Shown here: positions 32,423 to 41,463 of the stretch, piece after piece
How the letters are laid out: every line of letters starts with the position of its first letter
Numbering within the stretch: the stretch's first letter is position 1
Assembly: GCA_016713865.1 (NCBI GenBank)
Contig: JADJOG010000025.1
Location: forward strand, 1-64,000
Length of the DNA stretch: 64,000 bases
Direction: 5' to 3'
From: Flavobacteriales bacterium
GTDB lineage: Bacteria > Bacteroidota > Bacteroidia > Flavobacteriales_F > PHOS-HE28
Program-made: the position numbers and the translations under genes
The notes under the pieces: model-generated
Databases searched by the model: none
The model's input: the letters and a program-made list of their open reading frames with translations, nothing else
What the model was told of the DNA's origin: nothing

Positions 32423-33056
32423 TCACACCACCCTGTTCTGCAGGGCCTTCGCCACCGCCTCGCTCTTACTGTTCACGTGCAGCTTGGCGTAGATGTTCTT
32501 GATGTGGAAACGCAGCGTTTCCACGCCGATCTCCAGTTGCGCGGCGGCCATCTTGTAGCTGTGGCCGCGCACGAGCAAGGAAAGCACATCATGCTCCCGC
32601 GCCGTGAGCTTCTGCAGGTAGTCGCTTTTCTTGAACGGCTGCGCGAAGAGCGTGAGCACTTTGCGCGCGATGCTGGGCGTCATGGGCGCACCACCACCCA
32701 TGGCCTCGCGGATGCTCTCCAGGATCTTTTCCGGCGCGGTCTGCTTCAAGAGGTAGCCTGAGGCACCATGGCAGATCGCTTGGAACACGTTCTCGTTGTC
32801 TTCCATAACCGTGAACATCAGGACCATCACCCCGCTACCCGCCGCGCGGATGGCCCGCAAGCCCTGCGAGCCCGTTCTCCACCGGCATGTCGATGTCCAT
32901 GAGGACGACGTCGGGGTGGTGGTAGCTCACATGCTTCTCCGCCTTCTGCGCGTTGGTGTAGTGCGCGATCAAACGGATATCATCGGTATCCTTCATCAAC
33001 TCGGCCAGGCTCTCGGCAAGGTCGGTGTTGTCTTCGAAGAGGAGAACGCGGATCAT
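32423..33056 (-). CDS. NarL/LuxR-family response regulator (one frameshift)
   Basis: About 211 residues. Receiver domain with acidic pocket (LLFEDN) and phospho-acceptor Asp in VVLMDIDMP, Lys in GYLLKQT; C-terminal LuxR-type HTH (LTAREHDVLSLLVRGHSYKMAAAQLEIGVETLRFHIKNIYAKL, residues ~145-190). One extra T near 32865 breaks the frame; removing it reads ENGLAGLRAIRAAG. Partner of the kinase at 30243-32310. A GAACTTTG box at 33079-33086 (minus strand) may be its -7 element. Confidence 0.88.
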
Positions 33057-33107
33057 GCGTCAATCGTTGGAGCAATCGCAAAGTTCGGCGTCTGGTCGCG
33101 CATGGCT

Positions 33108-33153
33108 CCCCCCTGTTGGGGGGCCCGGGGGGAGGGGGGGGGCGGGGGGGGAG
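33108..33153. other. C6/G6 hairpin followed by a long G-run tract
   Basis: CCCCCC-tgtt-GGGGGG (33108-33123) is followed by G-runs of 6, 9, 8 and 3 bases up to 33153. The plus strand could form a G-quadruplex. It separates the dioxygenase gene from the response regulator. Run lengths are the least reliable calls in this sequence, so the exact tract may be wrong. Confidence 0.55.
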
Positions 33154-33194
33154 GGAACAACGCCCAAGGGCCCCAAGGGGCCGCTGGGGCCGCC

Positions 33195-34076
33195 TCAACC
33201 AATCCGCACGCTCGTCATCGTCAACGAGCCCGCCAGCGCCTGATCATTGAAGAGCGTGGCTTGCTCATCCTTGCGCTGCAGAGCCAGCACATAAAGCAAG
33301 GGCAGGAAATGCTCGCCACTGTTGATCGCGAGGTCGAAGGCGCGACCTTGATTGCGGTAGCCGGTGAGCGGTGCATGGTCGCCGGTGGTGATTGCGCGCT
33401 TCATCTTCTCGCTGGCCTCCAGCGCCCAGTCGAAAGCGAAGGGCTGATCGAGTTTGTTCCAATCGACCATGCCGAGGTTATGCACCATGTTGCCGCTGCC
33501 GATGATGAGCACGCCCTTATCGCGCAGCGTCGCGATCTCCTTCGCCAGCGCGTAATGCTGTTCCGGCGATAGGCCGCGATCGATGCTCATCTGGATAATG
33601 GGCACGTCGGCATTCGGATAGAGGTGCTTCACCACGCTCCATGCGCCATGATCGAGGCCCCAACTCTGATCCAAACCAACGGCGGCGCTCTTGATCAGCT
33701 GCTTGGTCTCGTTGGCCAGCTCCGGACTTCCGGGCGCGGGATACTGCACATCGAACAACGCTTTAGGGAAACCGCCGAAGTCGTGGATGGTGCGCGGCTT
33801 GGCCATCGCAGTGACGAATGTCCCGCGGGTCTCCCAATGCGCGCTCACGCACAGGATCGCACGCGGCTTCGGCAGGTCGCGCGCTTGCTGGCGGAAGCCT
33901 TGCACGAAGGCGTTCTCCTCGATCGCATTCATCGGACTGCCATGTCCGAGGAAGAGCACAGGCATGCGTTCGCTCAGCGGCAGCTCATCTACCAGCGCAG
34001 ACAGTGCGTTCAGTTTCATGGTGGTGCCGGCCAAGGGAATGGCCGCCAAGCTGGTGAGGAATCGTTTGCGGTCCAT
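33195..34076 (-). CDS. ygiD: DODA-type extradiol dioxygenase (4,5-DOPA dioxygenase-like)
   Basis: 293 residues. The DODA/YgiD family cleaves catechol rings with a single metal ion. Expected metal ligands are visible: His in LFLGHGSPMNAI, His in VSAHWET and His in DHGAWSVVKHLYP, with a further GSGNMVHNLG loop. Compared with E. coli YgiD the protein has a ~40-residue N-terminal extension, MDRKRFLTSLAAIPLAG, which resembles a Tat signal although the twin arginine is KR rather than RR; it may be exported. Start chosen at that methionine. The frame is intact. The natural substrate cannot be read from the sequence. The upstream LytTR/LytS genes are on the same strand with a ~100 bp gap. Confidence 0.88.
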   Translation of the reverse strand: MDRKRFLTSLAAIPLAGTTMKLNALSALVDELPLSERMPVLFLGHGSPMNAIEENAFVQGFRQQARDLPKPRAILCVSAHWETRGTFVTAMAKPRTIHDFGGFPKALFDVQYPAPGSPELANETKQLIKSAAVGLDQSWGLDHGAWSVVKHLYPNADVPIIQMSIDRGLSPEQHYALAKEIATLRDKGVLIIGSGNMVHNLGMVDWNKLDQPFAFDWALEASEKMKRAITTGDHAPLTGYRNQGRAFDLAINSGEHFLPLLYVLALQRKDEQATLFNDQALAGSLTMTSVRIG

Positions 34077-34178
34077 GAGCGGGCAAAGGTCTATTGGCTC
34101 ACGGACTCCCCGACGCGATGCGGGCATGCATTCGGACGAAGCGGGACAAGCGAGCACCGTACCGGCACCGCCCAGGCA

Positions 34179-34910
34179 TCATCGCCCCTTCCGCCCCAAT
34201 GCCTCAACGACCTCGTTGCGGCGCCGATGGCTCACCGGCACCTCTTGGCCGTTGGCCAGCACCAGCGTGCCGCCATCGCGGTGCAAGTACATCTTCACTT
34301 GCGCCATGTTCACCAGGTGCGAGAGGTGGACGCGCATGAAGCCGTGCGGCTCCAGCAGAGCATCGAACTCTTTCATGGTGCGCGAAGCGAGCACCTTGTC
34401 GCCATTCACCAGATGGAAGCGCGTGTAGTTGCCATCGCTCTCGCAGCGCACGATCTCCTGCGGCGTGAGCACATGGAAACCTTCCGCTGTTGGTATGGTG
34501 ATGCGGTCGAACAGCGATTGACGGACCGCTTGCAGAGCAGAAGCAGAGGGCATCGGTTCCGCTGATATGCGCTCCAATGCTTCGTGCAGATCGGCGCGCA
34601 CCACGGGCTTCAGCAGGTAATGCACGGCTCCGCTCTTGAAAGCGCGCACCGCATAGTTGTCGAACGCGGTGACGAAGACCACGCGGGTGCGGTCGTGCGT
34701 GAGCTGCTCCACCACATCGAAGCCGGTGCCATCGCCGAGCCAGATGTCGAGCAGCACCACATCGGGTCGCGCATCGTTCAGCAGCGCTACAGCAGAGGCC
34801 ACATCATGCGCTTGGCCTACGACATCGATCTCCAACGGGATCGTGCCGAGCGCGGCGCGCAGGTTGGCACGCGCAGGCGCCTCATCGTCAACGATCGCCA
34901 GCCGCAGCAT
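34179..34910 (-). CDS. LytTR-family response regulator
   Basis: 243 residues. Receiver domain with LAIVDDEAPARANL, phospho-acceptor Asp in VVLLDIWLGDGTG, Thr in FVTAFDNYAV and Lys in HYLLKPV. C-terminal LytTR DNA-binding domain, ~residues 140-238 (CESDGNYTRFHLVNGDKVLASRTMKEF, MRVHLSHLVNMAQVKMYLHRDGGTLVL, VPVSHRRR). It overlaps the end of the LytS-type kinase gene by 23 bp, so the two are co-translated partners. Targets unknown. Confidence 0.95.
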   Translation of the reverse strand: MLRLAIVDDEAPARANLRAALGTIPLEIDVVGQAHDVASAVALLNDARPDVVLLDIWLGDGTGFDVVEQLTHDRTRVVFVTAFDNYAVRAFKSGAVHYLLKPVVRADLHEALERISAEPMPSASALQAVRQSLFDRITIPTAEGFHVLTPQEIVRCESDGNYTRFHLVNGDKVLASRTMKEFDALLEPHGFMRVHLSHLVNMAQVKMYLHRDGGTLVLANGQEVPVSHRRRNEVVEALGRKGR

Positions 34911-36840
34911 GCTCGCTCAATTGATGCACGCGCAAACGTAGGGTCACGATGGTGCCGCGCTTGGTGCCATCAGCAGTTGTGTTGTCGCGCACATCCACGG
35001 CTTCGGCCATGGAGGCGCTGCGATCGAATAGGGCGATGCGCTTGCGCACCAGATCGATGCCCATTGATAGGCCATTTCGTCGCGATGGACGTTGCGCAGC
35101 GCTCACTCGGCCCACGCCGTTGTCGCGCACCTCGATGTGGAGCACGCTCCCTGCGCGATCCACCAGCACCGAGACATGCCCTTTTACCCCGCCGCCGAAT
35201 CCATGCTCGATGGCGTTCTCCACCACGGGCTGGATGAGCATGGGCGGAATGGCCACGCGATCAGCCTGCACATAGGGCATCACCTTCATCTCCCACGTGA
35301 AGCTGCCCGGTTTGCGGTTGGCGCTGATGCGGAGGTAGTGCTCCACAAGCTCGATCTCATGCGCCAAGGGGATCGTGCGCCTACGGCTCGTCTCCAGCAC
35401 CAGGCGTAAGAAGCTGGACAAATGGCCCACGTGGTCATTCGCAGCAGCCGCATCGCCGCTGGCATAGAGGCCCGGCACCGTGTTGAGCGCGTTGAAGAGG
35501 AAGTGCGGATCCATCTGCAAGCGCAGGGCCTGTTGCTCCAACTCGGCTTCGCGCAGTGTGGCACGTTGCCGGTTGCGCTGCATCACGGACCAGGCCACCA
35601 CCACGATCGCAATGGCGAAGACGGCGATGCCGATGGCGATCCAGCGGTTGCGATCGGCGCGCAACTCGGCCAGCTCCTGCTGCACGCGCAGCTCGGCGTT
35701 CTCGCGGTCCTTGCGCTCGGTGTCGTAGCGGAGTTTCAGTTCCGACATCTGGCCGCTCACGCCTGCGTTCATCAAGCTGTCGCTGAGCGCATGGTAGATC
35801 CTGTAATGATCGAGCGCGCGCTGCGGTTCTTGCAGGCGCTCATGCAGCGCGGCCAGCGAGGCGTGCGCTTCTTTCATGTCCTCGTTGGAGCCGATGCGCT
35901 CAGCCACGGCGAGGCTGCTATCGAGCAAAGGCTTCGCTTCGCGGTAGCGGCCTTGTTCCCGGCGCACATCACCAAGCCCATACAGGCATCGGATCTCCAC
36001 CTCGTAGTTGCCATGCTCAATTGCATCGTCCAGCCCGAGTTGGTAATAGTGCGCGGCACTATCGAGTTGCCCCATGCGCTCGAAGGCAAGCCCGATGTTG
36101 CTCAATTGCATCTCGCGATCGGCGCCTTCATCCACGCTTTCCTCCAGCGCCAGGCTCTCTTTCAGCACCACCAGTGCCGTATCGAACTTGCCAGCCTCAA
36201 TCAGCAGCACGCCCAATCCGTTCAAGCTAGTGTGAACCGAAATGGGATCGAATTTCTTCTTGATGGCGATGCTGCGCTGCAAGAAGTCGAGCGCTTGATC
36301 CAAGCTGTCCCTGCGCCATTGCAAATGGCTCAGGTTGTGCAGCCCGCGAGCAATGCTCGCGCTATCGCCAAGCAGTTCCTTCCAACGCAACGCAAGCAAG
36401 CCCAGATCGAAGGCACCCGCATAGTCGCCTTGCAGCTGATGCACTACGCCCATGTTCGTATAAGCAGCGCCGATCCAGAAGGTGTCGTTGGTCGCTTCGG
36501 CCAACAAGAGCACCTCTTCGTTGCTGAGCAGCGCGCTGTCGAGTTGTGAATTCTTCTGGTGGATCTGGCCGAGCAGTGAAAGCGCATGCAGCCGCTGCTT
36601 CCTGAGCGCGGGCTTGCCTTCACTCGCGCGCAGCGCAGGACCGATCAACTCCCGCGCCGCCTCAGCCTTGCCTGTGCGGAAGAGGTGGCGCGCCGAGTCC
36701 AATTCAGAGCGGAAGGAGACCGTATCGAGCCACTCAGTATCGCGCGATACAGTGGTACCTCCTCCTTGGCCACAAGACGCCAGCAGCGCGACCCACGAGA
36801 CAATGAGCGTCTGTCTGAACACGCCGCCAATATCTGTCAT
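34888..36840 (-). CDS. LytS-type sensor histidine kinase with TPR sensor and lipoprotein-like signal
   Basis: 650 residues. The N-terminus VSWVALLASCGQGG carries a lipobox (LLASC). TPR-type repeats fill ~40-350 (AYTNMGVVHQLQGDYAGAFDLG, ARGLHNLSHLQWRRDSLDQALDF). A coiled segment and one transmembrane helix (WIAIGIAVFAIAIVVVAWSV) precede the His_kinase domain with phospho-His in DPHFLFNALN (~445). HATPase motifs are QPVVENAIEHG and EVRDNGVGR. Its ATG overlaps the stop of the upstream T9SS protein gene (ATGA), so secreted protein, kinase and regulator are likely one transcription unit. The frame is intact. A close relative is at 46499-48441. Confidence 0.92.
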   Translation of the reverse strand: MTDIGGVFRQTLIVSWVALLASCGQGGGTTVSRDTEWLDTVSFRSELDSARHLFRTGKAEAARELIGPALRASEGKPALRKQRLHALSLLGQIHQKNSQLDSALLSNEEVLLLAEATNDTFWIGAAYTNMGVVHQLQGDYAGAFDLGLLALRWKELLGDSASIARGLHNLSHLQWRRDSLDQALDFLQRSIAIKKKFDPISVHTSLNGLGVLLIEAGKFDTALVVLKESLALEESVDEGADREMQLSNIGLAFERMGQLDSAAHYYQLGLDDAIEHGNYEVEIRCLYGLGDVRREQGRYREAKPLLDSSLAVAERIGSNEDMKEAHASLAALHERLQEPQRALDHYRIYHALSDSLMNAGVSGQMSELKLRYDTERKDRENAELRVQQELAELRADRNRWIAIGIAVFAIAIVVVAWSVMQRNRQRATLREAELEQQALRLQMDPHFLFNALNTVPGLYASGDAAAANDHVGHLSSFLRLVLETSRRRTIPLAHEIELVEHYLRISANRKPGSFTWEMKVMPYVQADRVAIPPMLIQPVVENAIEHGFGGGVKGHVSVLVDRAGSVLHIEVRDNGVGRVSAAQRPSRRNGLSMGIDLVRKRIALFDRSASMAEAVDVRDNTTADGTKRGTIVTLRLRVHQLSEHAAAGDR

Positions 36841-39199
36841 TGAACTACGATACGCGCGTTGCGCTTGCCTCGTGGACCAGCGATTCGAATGGTGTAAGCA
36901 CCCGACTCGATACCGAACAGGTCCACCATAGTGATGCCTTCTGCGGCGCGCAAGCTGCGCACAAGGCGCCCGGCAGCATCCATCAACTCGATGGTGTCCC
37001 CCCGCAGGAGTTCCTTCAAGCGTGAGTTGGTGTGCGGCAGGGTTGGGGTACACGCGCAAGGCGTTCAACTCTGATTCGCCGATCCCTGTCGTAAGCACTT
37101 CAACGCAATCGCTCATCGTCGAGCAAATGCCGAAGGTGATCTCCACCGCGTAGTTGCCGTTCTGCGCGGGTGTGAAGCTCTGCCCGGTCTGCCCGAAGAA
37201 TGGTGCGAAACCATTGTTGCAATCCACCCACTGGTATGCCGCGTTGTTCTGTGCGGCGGTGAGGGTGGCGCCATCCTGTTGAAGAGCGGTATTCACCGTG
37301 GAGATGTTCAGCCGCAGGGTGGCCGTACTGTCGCAGCCCACGGCATTGGTGAGCACCACTTGATAGCTTCCGCTCGCCGTGTAGGTGTTCCCGTTCCACG
37401 TGTAGCTGTCGCAGGCACTGGCATTGGTGGTGCTGGAGTTGGACTGTGAAATGGTGAGCTGCAACGTCGCGATGCTGTCGCACCCAGCCGCCGTGGTGAG
37501 GCTCGCCGTGTAGGTGCCGCTCTGGGTATAGGTGCTTCCATTCCACGCATAGCTGTCGCACGCGCTGGCTGATGTCGTGCTCGTGGCCGTGCCGCTTTCG
37601 ATCGTGAGGGCGAGGAATACGGTGCTATCGCAATTGGTGCTGCTGATCAGGTCCACGATGTAATCGCCGCTCTCCGTGAAGGTCTGTCCGCCCAGGGAGT
37701 AGCTGCCACATGCCGTAACGAACGCATCGGAGAACTGATGCTCGCATTGCTCCAGCTTGAGCAGGAAGCCATCGGCATCCGCAGGAGTCCAAGGTGTTGA
37801 ACATGCTCACGCCTGCATCGGGGTCCATATCAACCGCACCATGGAATGCACCCGCCACGCATACGCCGCCCGTTGATGTCACCGCGATCCCGGCCATCAG
37901 GTCACTATCCGCTCCGCCAACCCGTCGCGCCCAAGCGAAGCTGCCATCTGATTGAAGCTTTGCGATGAAGCCATCGTTGGTGCCCGCGCTGGTTAGGTTG
38001 GTGGTGCCCGCACCGGGATCGAAGTCCGCTGTGCCATAGAAATTCCCGCTCACGTACACACCACCATCGGCGCCCACTTGCAGCGCAGACGGTATGTCCG
38101 TCATGGTTCCACCGATGCGTCCGCTCCAGAGATAGCCTCCCGTCGCGCTTAGCTTCACAACGAAGCCGTCGTCCCTCCCGGCGGCAACGATGTTGTTCGT
38201 GCCGGCCCCAGGGTTCGCATCCATCGTTTCTCGGAAAGGCCCGGTGATCCAAATGCTTCCATCGCCATCGATGTCCCTGCCACTGACGCGATCCGGCTGG
38301 ATGCTGCCAATGATGTCCACCCACATGTAGTTGCCATCGTCGTCAAGCTTCAGTACGAAAGGGTCGCTGTTGCCGATGCCCTGGCGGTTCACCGTGCCGG
38401 GACCGGGATTGAAGTCCACAACAGAGCCGAAGCCTCCCGGCGAGAAATCCCCGGCGATCACCACGCCATCCGATGCGGCTCTTATCACATTCGCATAATC
38501 ATTCCCCGGAGCCCCTCCCACGCGGCCGGCCCACAAGAGCGCTCCATTGCTCGTGAGCTTGAAGAAGCATGCATCGCGATTCCCGAGGCTGGTCATGTTC
38601 AGGTTCAGCTCGTTGGTGGCCGAACCGTCGATCGTGCCAGTGAAGTTGCCTGCAACGTAGATGGAGCCATCCGCCGCGATATCAACACTCTCCGAAGCCT
38701 CCGCCTCGCCAGAACTTGGCCCATACCGTATTGCCCTGCGCGCTCAAACGCCACACGAAGCCGTTCTGATCCGTTGCGCCAACACCCAGATTCAGCGTGC
38801 CAGCGTTCGGATTGAAATCGACCACGCCGACGAAACGGCCCGTGATGATCAGGTCGCCGTTGGAAGCCACCACCATCTCTCGTGGTTGGTCGGTACCGTT
38901 TCCGCCAACGCGTTTCCCCAGATGAAGTCGCCGAGCGAATTGAGCTTCACAACGTAGATGTCGCGATCGCCAGCGCTCGAGACTGACGCGGTGGTGGATC
39001 CGGGGTCCATGTCGAACAGCCCGAAGAAGGAGCCGGCCACGTATATGCTTCCGTCGGTGCCGTACACCACGCTTACGGCAGCGTCGTCGCCGTTGCCGGG
39101 GTTCACGCCCCCGAACTGCTTCGCGAAAGCGAAGGTGGGCGCCTGAGGAAACGCGTGCAGGGATGCGAAAAGCGCGGTGGCGAGAATCACTGATTTCAT
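36837..39199 (-). CDS. T9SS-sorted beta-propeller (SBBP-like) protein with CDSY repeats (about four frameshifts)
   Basis: About 787 residues after repair. Signal peptide MKSVILATALFASLHAFPQ; then SBBP-like repeats of ~70 residues (VDFNPGPGT...DPFVLKLDDDGNYMW, ADFDPGAGTTNLTSAGTNDGFIAKL) expected to form a propeller. Two to three repeats follow of the type ASACDSYTWNGNTYTASGSY...GCDSTATLRLN, in which paired cysteines probably form disulfides. The sorting domain is VYPNPAAHQLTLEGTP, ending GAYTIRIAGPRGKRNARIVVQ. Breaks fall near 38850, 38650, 37790 and 37030. The stop overlaps the kinase start, so this surface protein is probably coupled to the LytS/LytTR pair. Confidence 0.8.
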
Positions 39200-39317
39200 C
39201 CGATTGGCTTTGGGGCCGCAAGCTGGCTAGTCCTGAAGGCACGCCATCGGCCCAATGAGCCGCCGTCGATCCTCAATCATCCGGCGCGCATCCGCAACCA
39301 ACAGCGACCTTCGCCGC

Positions 39318-39677
39318 ATGCCCCGCATCTTCTACTACCTCGGCACCTGCTCCACCTGCGAGCGCATCATGAAAGGCATCAACCTCAAGGGCTTCACCTT
39401 GCGCGAGATCAAGGGCGATCCCATCACCGCCAAAGAACTCGATGCCATGAAGAAGCTCGCGGGCAGCTACGTGGCGCTCTTCAGCCGTGTGGCCTTGAAG
39501 TACCGCGCGCTCGGGCTGAACAAGATGACCCTCACCGAGAAGGACTACCGCAAGTACATCCTGCAGGAGTACACATTCCTCAAACGGCCGGTGATGGTGC
39601 TCAACGATAAGATCTTCATCGGCAACGGCAAGAACGTGGTGAAGGCGATGGAAGAGGCGGCTGGCGGACGGAAGTAG
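39318..39677 (+). CDS. ArsC/Spx-family thioredoxin-fold protein
   Basis: 119 residues, the usual size for the ArsC/Spx/MgsR family. N-terminal thioredoxin-like strand with CSTC in YYLGTCSTCERIM, LREIKGDPIT, then LFSRVALKYRALGLN and the C-terminal KRPVMVLNDKIFIGNGKNVVKAM. Family members are glutaredoxin-coupled arsenate reductases or RNA polymerase-binding stress regulators; the sequence alone does not decide which. Start set at MPRIFYY. It is the only plus-strand gene among minus-strand secreted genes and ends 1 nt from a convergent T9SS gene. A second copy of its 3' third lies at 53588-53710. Confidence 0.9.
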   Translation: MPRIFYYLGTCSTCERIMKGINLKGFTLREIKGDPITAKELDAMKKLAGSYVALFSRVALKYRALGLNKMTLTEKDYRKYILQEYTFLKRPVMVLNDKIFIGNGKNVVKAMEEAAGGRK

Positions 39678-39678
39678 C

Positions 39679-41248
39679 TCACTCCTTCACCATCTGCAGA
39701 GCTGCTCCGCCTGCACGCACCACATAGACGCCAGGTGCCCAAGTGCTGGCGTCGAGCGTTGCGCGTCCTTGAGTTATCCGCTCCCGGTGTACGGGTCGGC
39801 CCTGCACATCAATCACCAACAACTCGCCATGTGCGGCAAACCCGTCCACTGTAAATCGCTGATGCACGGGGTTAGGGGAAATGCTCAATGCATCCGGGCT
39901 CGAGAACCCGCCCACTGAGGTAGTGATGTCCTGTTGAAACACTTTCCAATAGCTGTTGGCAGCTGGACTGAACACGATCGCGTCGAAGTCCACGTTCTCG
40001 CACGTGATGACCAGGTCCACAGGGCCATCACCATTGATGTCAAGGACGCTCCAGCCATCCGTGCCATCATCTTGACCGAAGGCGCTGAGCGACCAGAAAC
40101 CGAGCTGCTCGCCCTGGTAGGCATCACCACCTGCTGGCATGGACCAATTCGTTTGGCCACCGAAACCGGTGCCCGTATTCAGGTGTACCTTCCAATAGCT
40201 GTTGCTCAGGGGGGCTGAACTCTGTAGGTTGGTTGCTCGCGTTGCGCGTACATGTACACACCAGGTCCGGGCGCGCATCGCCGTTCATGTCGAAGGTGGT
40301 CCAGCCATCGGCACCCTCGCCGAGGCCGAAACCGGCGAACCAGTTGAAGCCTTGACCGTAGGCCAGATCGCCACCCTCGGGCACGGGCCACGTAAGGGGA
40401 ACTGCATCGAATCCACTGCCGTTGTTGTGATAGAGCTTCCAGTAACTGTTGCTCGCGGGGCTGGATTCAGTAGGGCCATTGATAGCGTCCCGAAATCCGG
40501 AGCACACCAGATCGGGAAGCTGGTCGCCGTCCATGTCCTTGGTGAACCAGACGTCCGATCCACTGTTCGTTCCGTTCGACCCGATGGCTTCCATGGCCCA
40601 GAACCCTCTGTTCACGCCATTCTGAACTTCACCGCCATCCGGGAGCGCCCAATTCACGGGTGTTGTGCTGAAGCCAGATCCCGTATTCAGGTACACTTTC
40701 CAATAGCTGTTGCTCGCAGGACTGAACTCCGTGACGTAGCCGTTGCCGTTGCGCCAGCCCGTACAAACAAGGTCCGGAAGACCATCACCGTTGATATCGA
40801 AGGTGCTCCAATTGTCAGAGCCTTGATTATTGCCCACAGCGCTCAAGGTCCAAAAGCCCCGGTTCACTCCGCTGTCCACAGCACCGCCAGAAGGCAAGGG
40901 CCAGATCAATGGGGTGGTACTGAAGGCTCCGCCTGTGTTCGTGTACACTTTCCAATAACTATCACTGGCCGGGCTGAACTCGGTCATGATATAGTTCGCA
41001 TTACGGGTGCTCGTGCATACAAGGTCAGGCAGGCCGTCGCCATTGATATCGAAGGTGGTCCATCCATCGGAGCCGGGATCGTAGCCGAAGTCGGTGGGCC
41101 TCCAAAAGCCCATGTCCAGCCCATCATATACGGCACCGCCCTGCGGTACGGGCCAGTTCGCCGAAGTGGCGGGAAATCCTTGCGCGACCACAACGGAACG
41201 CATGATCAACAAGAATCCAATGGCAAGGGGGCGCATGTGTGAGGTCAT
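39679..41248 (-). CDS. T9SS-sorted FG-GAP/VCBS-like repeat protein (one frameshift)
   Basis: About 522 residues. Signal peptide MRPLAIGFLLIMRSVVVAQG, followed by five diverged ~84-residue units of the form WPVPQGG...GFW...WTTFDINGDGLPDLVCT...TEFSPASNSYWKVYLNTGSGF. Each carries a calcium-loop DINGDGLPD. The sorting domain is ISPNPVHQRFTVDGFA, ending TWAPGVYVVRAGGAALQMVKE. An extra C in the run at 40208-40213 breaks the frame; removing it gives EFSPLSNSYWKVHLNTG. It is a paralogue of the next gene upstream, whose units are far more uniform. Confidence 0.82.
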
Positions 41249-41463
41249 GGGCAAATCGGTTCTTCGTGATCACAGGTGCAACATTCAGGCATGACTCGAT
41301 GCTATCGGTCCAGCACCAATTTCATGGTCAATGTATGTTCGGTGTTCGACACGCGAATGAAATCAGAACCAGCCTTAAGCCCATCCAGTGCGATGGTCGC
41401 TTGGTTCGTTCCGTATCCCATCCCTTGGCCGCGACTATCACTCCACCATCAACTTCAAATTGC

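Noticed and set aside
35422..36549. 375-codon plus-strand frame inside the LytS-type kinase region, and similar plus frames at 33624-34565 and 40202-41242
   Set aside because: All lie opposite clear minus-strand genes with conserved motifs and read as compositional shadows.
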